NCBI GenBank assembly: GCA_021793595.1
Contig: JAJYSL010000118.1
Span: 1 to 12,123, forward strand
Direction: 5' to 3'
Length of the DNA stretch: 12,123 bases
Origin: Acidobacteriota bacterium
Lineage (GTDB): Bacteria > Acidobacteriota > Terriglobia > Terriglobales > Acidobacteriaceae
The translations under genes and the position numbers were made by a program. Shown here in pieces: positions 6,413 through 12,123 of this stretch (position 1 is its first letter; each line of letters opens with the position of its first letter). Under the pieces are notes generated by a model, which saw only the letters and a list, made by a program, of their open reading frames with translations, had not been told where the DNA came from and ran no database searches.

Positions 6413-7624
6413 TTAGGCATTGCTGACGGCAGCCGTGGTTTTTTGTGGAGCCGGCGCCAGGGCCCACTCGTGGAGGGCCAGGGCCAGCGTCCGGTAGAGG
6501 ACGTGCGCGAATTTTGTCAGGGGCAGCATGATCAGGATGTCCATTGCCAGAATGATGTGGGTGAGGAAGATTGTGTATCCGAACAAGGTCGGATGCGGCA
6601 TGTAAACGACGATCTCGGTCAGCAGTCCGGTAAGGACGGTGGCCGCAAGAAGCAACAGGAAGAACCAGTCGGAGAAGGAACTCTTATCGTACGGGGATTC
6701 TTTCGCGCTGATCCTGCGCGAGATGGCAATGGTTAAGCCGTAGAGGCAGGCCAGGCCGCCCAGGAGTCCGAGGAGACGCATCGGATACCAAGGTGGCACA
6801 GGTGAGCCGATTGGCTTGAAGAGAAAATCAAGTGTGGTGGCAATCAGCATCGCGAGAAAGCCCCACATGATGGTGCCGTGGACGAACCAGGCGCGCCGAT
6901 AGACGGGCTCATGGGTGGGTTCCGTTGTCTGTTCGCAATTGCGGAAGCGGCGATGATTGAGAGCGTCCGTCACAGCCAGCCAGAGGGAGGGAAGGAGCGC
7001 CGCGAGCGGAAATGCCGGCCGCTCACCGGTGTGATTCTTTTTTCTCATCACCCTGTAGATCATGGAGAAAACGCCAAAGGCCAGGCTGACGCCGATCACA
7101 GCAAACAGCGCAACGCCGATGCTGTGGACCCACTCGCCGGGTATGAACTGGAAGAGCCGGGAGGAGCCGATGCCGCTGAAGATTGCGCCGTTGCCGCCCA
7201 TTTCCAACCCGCCTTTGTGCGACAGCAGCAAGAGGGCGAAGAACGCGGAGAACAACAGGAAAACCAGGATGTTGACGGCTGCGGAGCGATACATCCAGCC
7301 GGCCAGCCCGGTCGCATCATAACGGGAGATGGCGTAACTGCGAGCCGCTGCCATAAATTGCATCGGGTCTGCTTCGCGCGGACAGGTCTCGGTGCATTCG
7401 CCGCAGGCATAGCAGCGCCAGATATCTTCATCGGCCAACAGTTCCTTTTCCATGCCCACTTGCGCCATGCGAATGACGCGGCGCGGAAAGCCGGACGAAT
7501 CCTCTGCCAGCGGGCAGACGGCAGTACAGTTTCCGCAGTTGAAGCAGGCGCTCACATCCAGCGTGCCGCCCGGGCCATGCTTCTTGATCTTGTCCATCAA
7601 TGCAACATCGATTGGGTGTGCCAT
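6413..7624 (-). CDS. qmoC: QmoC-like protein: HdrC ferredoxin fused to a haem-b membrane anchor
   Basis: This 403-residue protein has a soluble HdrC-type part with two 4Fe-4S sites (C27, C30, C33, C37 and C71, C74, C77, C81). An integral membrane domain follows, with about six helices near 117-135, 167-189, 246-266, 283-301, 318-339 and 349-370. Histidines in or beside the helices (H167, H249, H356, H374) are candidate haem-b ligands, as in the NarI/HdrE-type part of QmoC. In sulfate reducers QmoC passes electrons between the QmoAB flavoproteins and menaquinone; the same role at the membrane is likely here. The frame is open 36 codons further upstream, but that would overlap the preceding gene. 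GAGGG lies 6 nt before the ATG at 7624, and the earlier ATG at 7630 abuts it. The gene starts 22 nt after the winged-helix gene. Confidence 0.87.
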   Translation of the reverse strand: MAHPIDVALMDKIKKHGPGGTLDVSACFNCGNCTAVCPLAEDSSGFPRRVIRMAQVGMEKELLADEDIWRCYACGECTETCPREADPMQFMAAARSYAISRYDATGLAGWMYRSAAVNILVFLLFSAFFALLLLSHKGGLEMGGNGAIFSGIGSSRLFQFIPGEWVHSIGVALFAVIGVSLAFGVFSMIYRVMRKKNHTGERPAFPLAALLPSLWLAVTDALNHRRFRNCEQTTEPTHEPVYRRAWFVHGTIMWGFLAMLIATTLDFLFKPIGSPVPPWYPMRLLGLLGGLACLYGLTIAISRRISAKESPYDKSSFSDWFFLLLLAATVLTGLLTEIVVYMPHPTLFGYTIFLTHIILAMDILIMLPLTKFAHVLYRTLALALHEWALAPAPQKTTAAVSNA

Positions 7625-7630
7625 TGCCAT

Positions 7631-7635
7631 CCCTC
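7631..7635 (-). promoter_or_regulatory. Ribosome binding site deciding the qmoC start
   Basis: GAGGG on the minus strand is exactly 6 nt from the ATG at 7624 and directly touches the ATG at 7630. The second, downstream ATG is therefore the usable one and gives an N-terminus starting MAHPIDV. Confidence 0.65.
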
Positions 7636-7646
7636 GCACTCTGTTT

Positions 7647-7961
7647 CTAGTGACTCGTTGTGGTCTCTTCCCTGACGACGAGCGCATACAAGAGGTACTC
7701 GCCCGCTTCGCCGGCTTCGGCGACCTGTCCATATTTGCGCATCCCCGTCAGGTGCCACAGGGCTTCGTCGCTTGGCATGTTCAATGCCGCGGCGATCTCG
7801 GGAACCGTGGCCGGTTTCTCCGTCAGCATCTGAATGATCGCCTTACGCGCGGCTTTCAACTGCTTCGCGTGCTGTTTCTTTTGCTCGCTGATACCGCCCA
7901 TGCGCTCGCGCATAGTGGCGAGAGCCTTTTTCTGCTGAGCCGTGAGTGTCTTCATTGCCAT
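7647..7961 (-). CDS. Small winged-helix-like protein inside the Qmo/Hdr operon
   Basis: This 104-residue protein begins with a basic, Gln/Lys-rich helix (1-40). A winged-helix-like fold follows: a helix KAIIQMLTEKP (40-50), a helix-turn-helix around ATVPEIAAALNMP (51-63), a recognition-type helix SDEALWHLTGMRKYG (64-78), and a short wing ending GEYLLYAL (87-94). There are no cysteines and no metal-site motif. It could be a DNA-binding regulator of the operon, or a structural or assembly partner that reuses the fold. Its position, 28 nt after the long hdrA and 22 nt before qmoC, argues for co-translation with the complex. AAGGGAG lies 9 nt before the ATG at 7961, supporting this start. I do not recognise a named family. 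Confidence 0.8.
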   Translation of the reverse strand: MAMKTLTAQQKKALATMRERMGGISEQKKQHAKQLKAARKAIIQMLTEKPATVPEIAAALNMPSDEALWHLTGMRKYGQVAEAGEAGEYLLYALVVREETTTSH

Positions 7962-7989
7962 TGTCGATTTCTCCCTTCAGCTGCACGGG

Positions 7990-10008
7990 TCAACCCAGGT
8001 GCACCAGTTCTTCTACACCGCATTGTGGGTGAAGAGCGTCGGCGACCAGGCCGTCCACCATCGCATCGTACTGATCCAGGCGCCAGCCATCGACATCGAT
8101 GGCGCGACTGGGGCATACCGGGACGCAGGCACCACAACCGGAACAAAGCCCCGCATTCACCTCGGCGCGTTGCACCTTGCGTCCGTCGACCTCAACTTCG
8201 ACCATCTTCAGCGCGCCTTCGTAGTCGCATTGCGTGACGCAGATCGCGTTGCCGGTGCAGCGCGACGCATCGACGACCGCCACAAAGGGATTCAGCTCCA
8301 CTACATCCTTGGCAAACATTGAGGCCGCCTTGACTGCTGCGGCACTCGCGGCATTCAGCGTCTCCTGAATATTCATCGGACCCTGCGCCGTGCCCGCAAG
8401 CAGTACGCCGTTGACAGCCACCTCAACCGGGCGCAGTTTGGGGTGAACCTCCTGTAGAAAGTGGTCTTCACCGGTCGGAAGCTTGATGCTCTCAACCAGG
8501 TCTTCGATGTGACTGGGCATCATGCCCACACCAAGCACCACCATGTCCACGGGGACTTCCAGTTCCTCGCCCCAGGTGAGAGCGTCCTTGACAGTGACCG
8601 TCAGGGGAGCAGCCTTTTTGCCGCCAGCGTGCCCACTGCGCTCCACCTTGACCGGGTCCTCGCCATTGAAGCGGAAGAAGACGACTCCGGCCTTGGAGGC
8701 ATTGATGTAGTAATCCTCTTCTCCGCGCCCGTAGGTGCGGATGTCACGATGAAAGTCGTAGACACGGATTTTCGGGAAGCGCTCACGGACAGCGAGTGCC
8801 TGCTGCAGAATGGTGCTGCAACAAACGCGCGAGCAGTAGGTGTTCAAGGTGCCGTCGGGTTGCGGTTCGTGGACTCCATCCAGTTGCCGACTGCCGACGC
8901 AGTGCAGGAATGCAAGGCTGCGAATGGTACGTCCCTGGTAGACCATGTCCTTAGCGCCGGGGTCGAGGCTCTGGGAAAACCGGATGAACTCCGGCGTCGT
9001 CAGCACGCAGGGATCCTCATGATAGAGGAACTCGCCGTCGCGCGGAACATACGGACGGAAGCCGGTTGCCATGACGATGGCGCCGACCAGTGCGTCGGTC
9101 GACGCAGTGGCGCCTGCGGGCCCGAAAGGTCCCGTGATCACCGTGCGGAAATTTCCGATAAAGCCGTTCACTTCCGTGACGTTGCTGTTCAGCAGGACTT
9201 CGATATTCTTGTTGGCCTGCACCTTTTGGATCAGCTCGGTTACAAATTCGCTGGCCAACCTTTCGGATGGATAGACGCGTCCATGTTCATTCAGTCGGCC
9301 GCCGAGACGATCGGACTTTTCGACGAGCATCACCAGAATGCCGCGGCCTGCCATGTCCACGGCCGCCTTCATCCCGCCGATGCCACCGCCAATCACCAAA
9401 GCCTTGCGATGGTTGGGGAGCTTGATCTGGTCGAGTGGAATGGAATAGCGCAGTTTGCCGACAGCGGCAGTAATCATCTGGATGGCGAGTTGCGTGGCTC
9501 CTTCGGGATCGTGCCGATGCGCCCATGAACCCTGTTCGCGAATGTTCACCTGCTCGTAGAGATAGGGGTTCAGGTTGGCGCGGGAGACCGCACCGCGGAA
9601 GGTCTGCTCATGCAGAGACGGCGAGCAGGAGGCCACCACGACGCGGTCGAGATTTTGCTCGATGATGTCGGCGGTGATGGTTTGCTGGCCTGGGTCGGAA
9701 CAGCAAAAGGTGTTTACCTTGGCCGTGACGACTCCTGGAATCAGGCTGACGACTTCGGCTACCCGCTCGACATCGACGACATCGGAGATGTTGCCGCCGC
9801 AGCGGCATATATAGACTCCGACTCTTACCTCCGGCGGCAGATCGGAGCGTTGCTGCTGGGCCCTCTCCAGTTGCTGCTTCACGGCAGAGTGTTGCTTCAT
9901 ATAGGTTGCGTCCGATTCGAGCAGCGCCTCGTCCTCTTCCAGAGTTCCGCATACCAGATCGAGGTCTTGTGTGCTCGGCTGTTGGATGAAACCATTTTTG
10001 TCGCTCAT
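7990..10008 (-). CDS. hdrA: Long HdrA-like flavoprotein, QmoB position
   Basis: This 672-residue protein has a charged, Gln-rich extension (1-60), then the HdrA N-terminal iron-sulfur domain (C68/C70 in YICRCGGNI, C102/C103, C128 in ASCSP). A Rossmann FAD domain follows (GGGIGG, 207-212), with the HdrA-type cluster cysteines C370 and C392, C396, C397 (YCSRVCC). At the C-terminus is a two-cluster ferredoxin: C584, N587, C590, C594 and C622, C625, C628, C632. The second ferredoxin site is complete; the first has Asn where a Cys is expected. The ferredoxin insert normally found within the flavin domain of HdrA is missing, and there is no fused MvhD domain as in QmoB of sulfate reducers. It probably relays electrons between the partner HdrA, MvhD and QmoC; flavin-based bifurcation is possible but unproven. 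AGGA lies 8 nt before the ATG, and the gene starts 38 nt after qmoA. Confidence 0.85.
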   Translation of the reverse strand: MSDKNGFIQQPSTQDLDLVCGTLEEDEALLESDATYMKQHSAVKQQLERAQQQRSDLPPEVRVGVYICRCGGNISDVVDVERVAEVVSLIPGVVTAKVNTFCCSDPGQQTITADIIEQNLDRVVVASCSPSLHEQTFRGAVSRANLNPYLYEQVNIREQGSWAHRHDPEGATQLAIQMITAAVGKLRYSIPLDQIKLPNHRKALVIGGGIGGMKAAVDMAGRGILVMLVEKSDRLGGRLNEHGRVYPSERLASEFVTELIQKVQANKNIEVLLNSNVTEVNGFIGNFRTVITGPFGPAGATASTDALVGAIVMATGFRPYVPRDGEFLYHEDPCVLTTPEFIRFSQSLDPGAKDMVYQGRTIRSLAFLHCVGSRQLDGVHEPQPDGTLNTYCSRVCCSTILQQALAVRERFPKIRVYDFHRDIRTYGRGEEDYYINASKAGVVFFRFNGEDPVKVERSGHAGGKKAAPLTVTVKDALTWGEELEVPVDMVVLGVGMMPSHIEDLVESIKLPTGEDHFLQEVHPKLRPVEVAVNGVLLAGTAQGPMNIQETLNAASAAAVKAASMFAKDVVELNPFVAVVDASRCTGNAICVTQCDYEGALKMVEVEVDGRKVQRAEVNAGLCSGCGACVPVCPSRAIDVDGWRLDQYDAMVDGLVADALHPQCGVEELVHLG

Positions 10009-10046
10009 ACATTTTTCCTCGAGGTTCTATTTCTGTCCCTTGTTCC

Positions 10047-11390
10047 TTATCCAACCAGAACCGCTTCTTGCGTCTGATCCATGGCGATGAACCGCTTCTG
10101 ATAGAGATATTGGCTGACCTGCATCGCAGCAGCGCCTGCCTCCGCGATGGTGTCCACGATGTCCTTGGGGCCGGCTGCGACCCCGGCGACAAATATGCCC
10201 GGCGCTGTCGTGAGGGTTGGCGAAGTCAGCATCGGCGTGGCGACAAAGCCGTCCGCCGCCCGACGCACGGGTGTGGTCCCGGACATATCCCACTCCGGCA
10301 GCATTCCCTGCGCAAGGACTACCAGGTCGTGCCGACGTTCTTGCAGAAAGTTCGCTGGGTCCTCCGTCGTCTCCACGTGCAGCACCAGATCGCCATCGTC
10401 CACTGGATCGATGCGCGCCACCTTGCCGCGCACGAAGTTGATACCCATCGCTTTGGCGTTCTGATAGAACTGCTCATAGCCTTTGCCAAAGGCGCGAATA
10501 TCCATGTAGTAGATGGTGATGTCCGCGATGGGCAGGGCGCCGGAGAGCAACATAGCCTGCTTGATGGCGTACATGCAGCAGACGCGCGAACAATACGACA
10601 CTCCGATCGAAGCATCGCGGGAACCTGCGCATTGAACGAAGGCGACGGAAGAGGGGATTTTCCCGTCGGAGGGGCGAAGCACGCGCCCATACGGACCGTG
10701 CGGCGCCAGCAGCCGTTCCATCGTCAGCCCAGACACAATATTCTTGCTGCGCATCGCGTTGTACTGCGGCTTCACGTTCAGCGAGTTGAGAGCAAAGCCG
10801 GATGCAACCACGACGGCGTCGGTCTCGACGATCACGGTCTCGGGCTGCTGGTCGAACTCGATGGCGTCGGTCGGACAGACGCGGGCACAGGTTCCGCAGG
10901 TCGCGCACAGTTCCGGATCGAGCACGGCTTTTTGCGGGATTGCATTGGTGAAGGCCACACCGATGGCGCGCTTCGCACCCAGGCCTTCTTCCAGCGGATC
11001 CGGATACTCGGCATCGCAGGCGTACTCGCAGAGGCGGCAGCCGATGCACTTGTCGAAGTTGACGTAGGTTGCCTTCTTCAGCAACTTCACATGGTGCACG
11101 CCATCGATGGTCTGGATTCCCTGCACCTCGGTGTTTACGAGAATCTTGATGTTGTCATGGTGTGAGGACGCGGACATCTTCGGCGCCGTGATGCAACTGG
11201 CGCAGTCCAGCGTGGGAAAGACCTTGGCCAGCGCAATCATGTGTCCGCCAATACTGGGGCCGCGCTCAACCAGCATCACCTTCAGCCCCTGATCGGCCAG
11301 ATCGAGGGCCGACTGCATGCCTGCGATGCCTCCTCCAACCACCAGGGCGTCAGGACGATACGCTTTGCTTTGTTCCATGGCCGGTGTCAT
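10047..11390 (-). CDS. qmoA: Short HdrA-like flavoprotein (QmoA-like)
   Basis: This 447-residue protein begins directly with the FAD-binding Rossmann motif VVGGGIAG (17-24). It has LDCASC (61-66) after the flavin motif and an inserted ferredoxin with two full 4Fe-4S sites (C115, C118, C121, C125 and C162, C165, C168, C172). The HdrA cluster cysteines C254, C267, C271, C272 have exactly the 13/4/1 spacing described for the flavin-proximal cluster of methanogen HdrA. The N-terminal HdrA domain and the C-terminal ferredoxin are absent, as in QmoA. It should be the FAD subunit that meets the redox partner. Its ATG overlaps the mvhD stop (ATGA), indicating translational coupling, and AAAGGG sits 8 nt upstream. 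No substrate-specific motif reveals whether the partner is APS reductase, TusA-bound sulfur or another thiol. Confidence 0.87.
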   Translation of the reverse strand: MTPAMEQSKAYRPDALVVGGGIAGMQSALDLADQGLKVMLVERGPSIGGHMIALAKVFPTLDCASCITAPKMSASSHHDNIKILVNTEVQGIQTIDGVHHVKLLKKATYVNFDKCIGCRLCEYACDAEYPDPLEEGLGAKRAIGVAFTNAIPQKAVLDPELCATCGTCARVCPTDAIEFDQQPETVIVETDAVVVASGFALNSLNVKPQYNAMRSKNIVSGLTMERLLAPHGPYGRVLRPSDGKIPSSVAFVQCAGSRDASIGVSYCSRVCCMYAIKQAMLLSGALPIADITIYYMDIRAFGKGYEQFYQNAKAMGINFVRGKVARIDPVDDGDLVLHVETTEDPANFLQERRHDLVVLAQGMLPEWDMSGTTPVRRAADGFVATPMLTSPTLTTAPGIFVAGVAAGPKDIVDTIAEAGAAAMQVSQYLYQKRFIAMDQTQEAVLVG

Positions 11391-11893
11391 AGCGAGACCC
11401 TTTCTGAAGTCAAGTTTCCGCCCAGCAGCGCGGGATTCACCGTGGAGTGCAGGCGCTGCAACGACTCGTGGTAGAGCTTCTCAGCCAGCGAGCAGTTAAC
11501 GGGCCCCAGGCGGACCAAGTTCTCGGTCATCTCCGCGATCTCCTTCAGGAACGCCTTGATGCATACCGTGCAAATCGCCGTTAGTCGGATCCGCTCAATC
11601 TCCAACCCACCGTTCTTCATATTGGTTGTCAGTTGATCGATCCGCGCCGCCAGACGTTCGTATGCCCCGTGATAAGGACAGTCCGAACCGCAAGCGGCGA
11701 TGATGATGCCGTCAACTCCCTTGCTGTAGGTCCGTAAATAAAAGTCTTCTGGAAACAGCACCGGGGAGAGCACCCGCAAAATGTATACGCTGGAGGGATA
11801 TTCCAAATGAGCCTTGCCTACCGCGTCTGCGCCAGGATAGGCACACTTTTCAGTGGCCAGCACAAGTATCTTAGGAACGAAAACATCGGCCAT
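11387..11893 (-). CDS. mvhD: Stand-alone, divergent MvhD-like iron-sulfur protein
   Basis: This 168-residue protein is a relative of MvhD/FlpD, the small 2Fe-2S protein that docks electron donors onto HdrA. Family landmarks are KCAYPGADAVG (16-26, C17), the hydrophobic strand VYILRVL (36-42), GVDGIIIAACGSDCPYH (59-75, C68 and C72) and a C-terminal helical part. Compared with the usual C-x-W-C at the start and R-V-M-C in the second strand, only one N-terminal Cys remains and S43 stands near the second position. New cysteines appear as ICTVC (C108, C111) and at C134. In sulfate reducers this domain is fused to QmoB; here it is a separate gene just upstream of qmoA, overlapping its start. GAGG lies 6 nt before the ATG at 11893. 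Confidence 0.82.
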   Translation of the reverse strand: MADVFVPKILVLATEKCAYPGADAVGKAHLEYPSSVYILRVLSPVLFPEDFYLRTYSKGVDGIIIAACGSDCPYHGAYERLAARIDQLTTNMKNGGLEIERIRLTAICTVCIKAFLKEIAEMTENLVRLGPVNCSLAEKLYHESLQRLHSTVNPALLGGNLTSERVSL

Positions 11894-11912
11894 ACCACAC
11901 CTCTTACCCGAC

Positions 11913-11930
11913 CGCGGCCATCATGCCGCG
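11913..11930. repeat. GC-rich inverted repeat between tusA and mvhD
   Basis: CGCGGC and GCCGCG form a perfect 6-bp stem around a 6-nt loop, 20 nt before the mvhD start codon and just upstream of its ribosome binding site. No T run follows on the minus strand, so it is not a canonical terminator. It could be a leader hairpin, an mRNA processing or stability element that sets the ratio of TusA to the complex, or chance in GC-rich DNA. Confidence 0.3.
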
Positions 11931-12005
11931 ATCTTGAACTTTGATCTGCAACTGCGGGGACCGCTTGGATGAAACGGATCCATGCCACGATCCCCCCCTG
12001 TGTGG

Positions 12006-12123
12006 TTACTTCTTTCTCATAACGAAGAGACGGTCATGGCCATCCGCTTCGATTAGTCCCAGGAATTCGTGCCCGACCTTTGTTGCCCAGGTGGATAGAT
12101 CCTTGCGAGAGCCTTTGTCGTTG
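12006..12123 (-). CDS. tusA: TusA-family sulfur carrier, C-terminal end (partial)
   Basis: The last 38 residues of a minus-strand gene run off the right edge. They match the end of TusA: the DKGSRKDLSTWATKVGHEF stretch corresponds to the family pattern D-x-G-S-x-x-D-(I/L)-x-x-W-A-x-x-x-G-H-x-(L/F), followed by a central strand, GHDRLFVMRKK and TAA. TusA carries sulfane sulfur on the Cys of an N-terminal C-P-x-P motif, which lies outside the window. The gene is co-directional with mvhD and separated from it by 112 nt, longer than the other gaps in the operon, but no clear terminator intervenes. Its presence ties this Qmo/Hdr set to sulfur transfer. Confidence 0.8.
   Translation of the reverse strand, partial: NDKGSRKDLSTWATKVGHEFLGLIEADGHDRLFVMRKK

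Noticed and set aside
7625..7732. N-terminal extension of qmoC in the same frame
   Set aside because: It would overlap the winged-helix gene by 86 nt and has an Arg/Ser-rich, non-conserved sequence. The ribosome binding site supports the start at 7624.
6878..8237. Overlapping plus-strand open frames of about 260 codons
   Set aside because: They are antisense to qmoC, the winged-helix gene and the end of the long HdrA, with compositions rich in Ala, His, Gly and Arg typical of shadow frames.
8461..9528. Long open frame on the plus strand (355 codons)
   Set aside because: It lies wholly antisense to the long HdrA gene, has no family motif and no matching ribosome binding site. It is a by-product of GC-rich third positions in the real gene.
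10068..11165. Long open frame on the plus strand (365 codons)
   Set aside because: It is antisense to the QmoA-like gene with its clear cysteine motifs. Its own translation has no recognisable domain.
7990..11390. Methanogen-type heterodisulfide reductase HdrABC
   Set aside because: No HdrB with its cysteine-rich CCG domains is encoded. The HdrC part is fused to a membrane anchor, which is the Qmo arrangement.
11891..12005. Short open frame of about 20 codons upstream of mvhD, preceded by a G-rich run
   Set aside because: It is too short and its composition is uninformative. No conserved leader-peptide feature such as repeated regulatory codons is visible.

Overview
The window reads as a bacterial chromosome segment of moderately high GC. 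It carries two complete or near-complete gene sets, both on the minus strand, and a short gene end on the plus strand at the left edge. The left gene set combines lactate-racemase-like, exported RraA-like and twin-arginine-tagged SelA-like proteins, and the right set is a Qmo/Hdr-type complex with sulfur carriers. Together these suggest a soil or peat Acidobacteriota, possibly of the Bryobacterales/Solibacter type. That assignment is inference from gene content; no taxonomic marker gene lies in the window.

Left block, read right to left from about 5400 to 230. A likely promoter with a 14-bp perfect palindrome precedes four co-directional genes: two tandem paralogous PLP enzymes of the SelA/DgaE-like family, both with twin-arginine signal sequences; an RraA/HMG-aldolase-like protein with a Sec signal peptide; and a LarA-like (nickel-pincer racemase superfamily) enzyme without a signal. 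This resembles a catabolic set for hydroxy or amino sugar acids: epimerise, eliminate ammonia or water, then retro-aldol or decarboxylate. Unusually, three of the four proteins seem to be exported. The substrate cannot be read from the sequence. A plus-strand gene of unknown family converges on this block at the left edge.

Middle, 5311-5826. No gene is supported. This stretch holds the promoter/operator of the left block and a minus-strand Rho-independent terminator that closes the right block.

Right block, read right to left from 12123 to 5827. The order is tusA (C-terminal end only), a stand-alone MvhD-like iron-sulfur protein, a QmoA-like short HdrA, a long HdrA (the QmoB position), a small winged-helix protein, QmoC (HdrC ferredoxin fused to a haem-b membrane anchor), and dsrE2. 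Gaps and overlaps from mvhD on are short (-3 to +38 nt) and ribosome binding sites are good, so this is almost certainly one operon. My model is a membrane-bound, quinone-linked Hdr/Qmo-type electron-transfer complex whose sulfur partner is carried by TusA and DsrE2. This would be a hybrid between the Qmo complex of sulfate reducers and the sulfur-oxidising sHdr system, but without HdrB. It is the most interesting content of the window. Specific oddities are the complementary domain sets of the two HdrA proteins, a ferredoxin site with one Cys replaced by Asn, a divergent MvhD with rearranged cysteines, and a DNA-binding-like protein encoded between the HdrA and QmoC genes.
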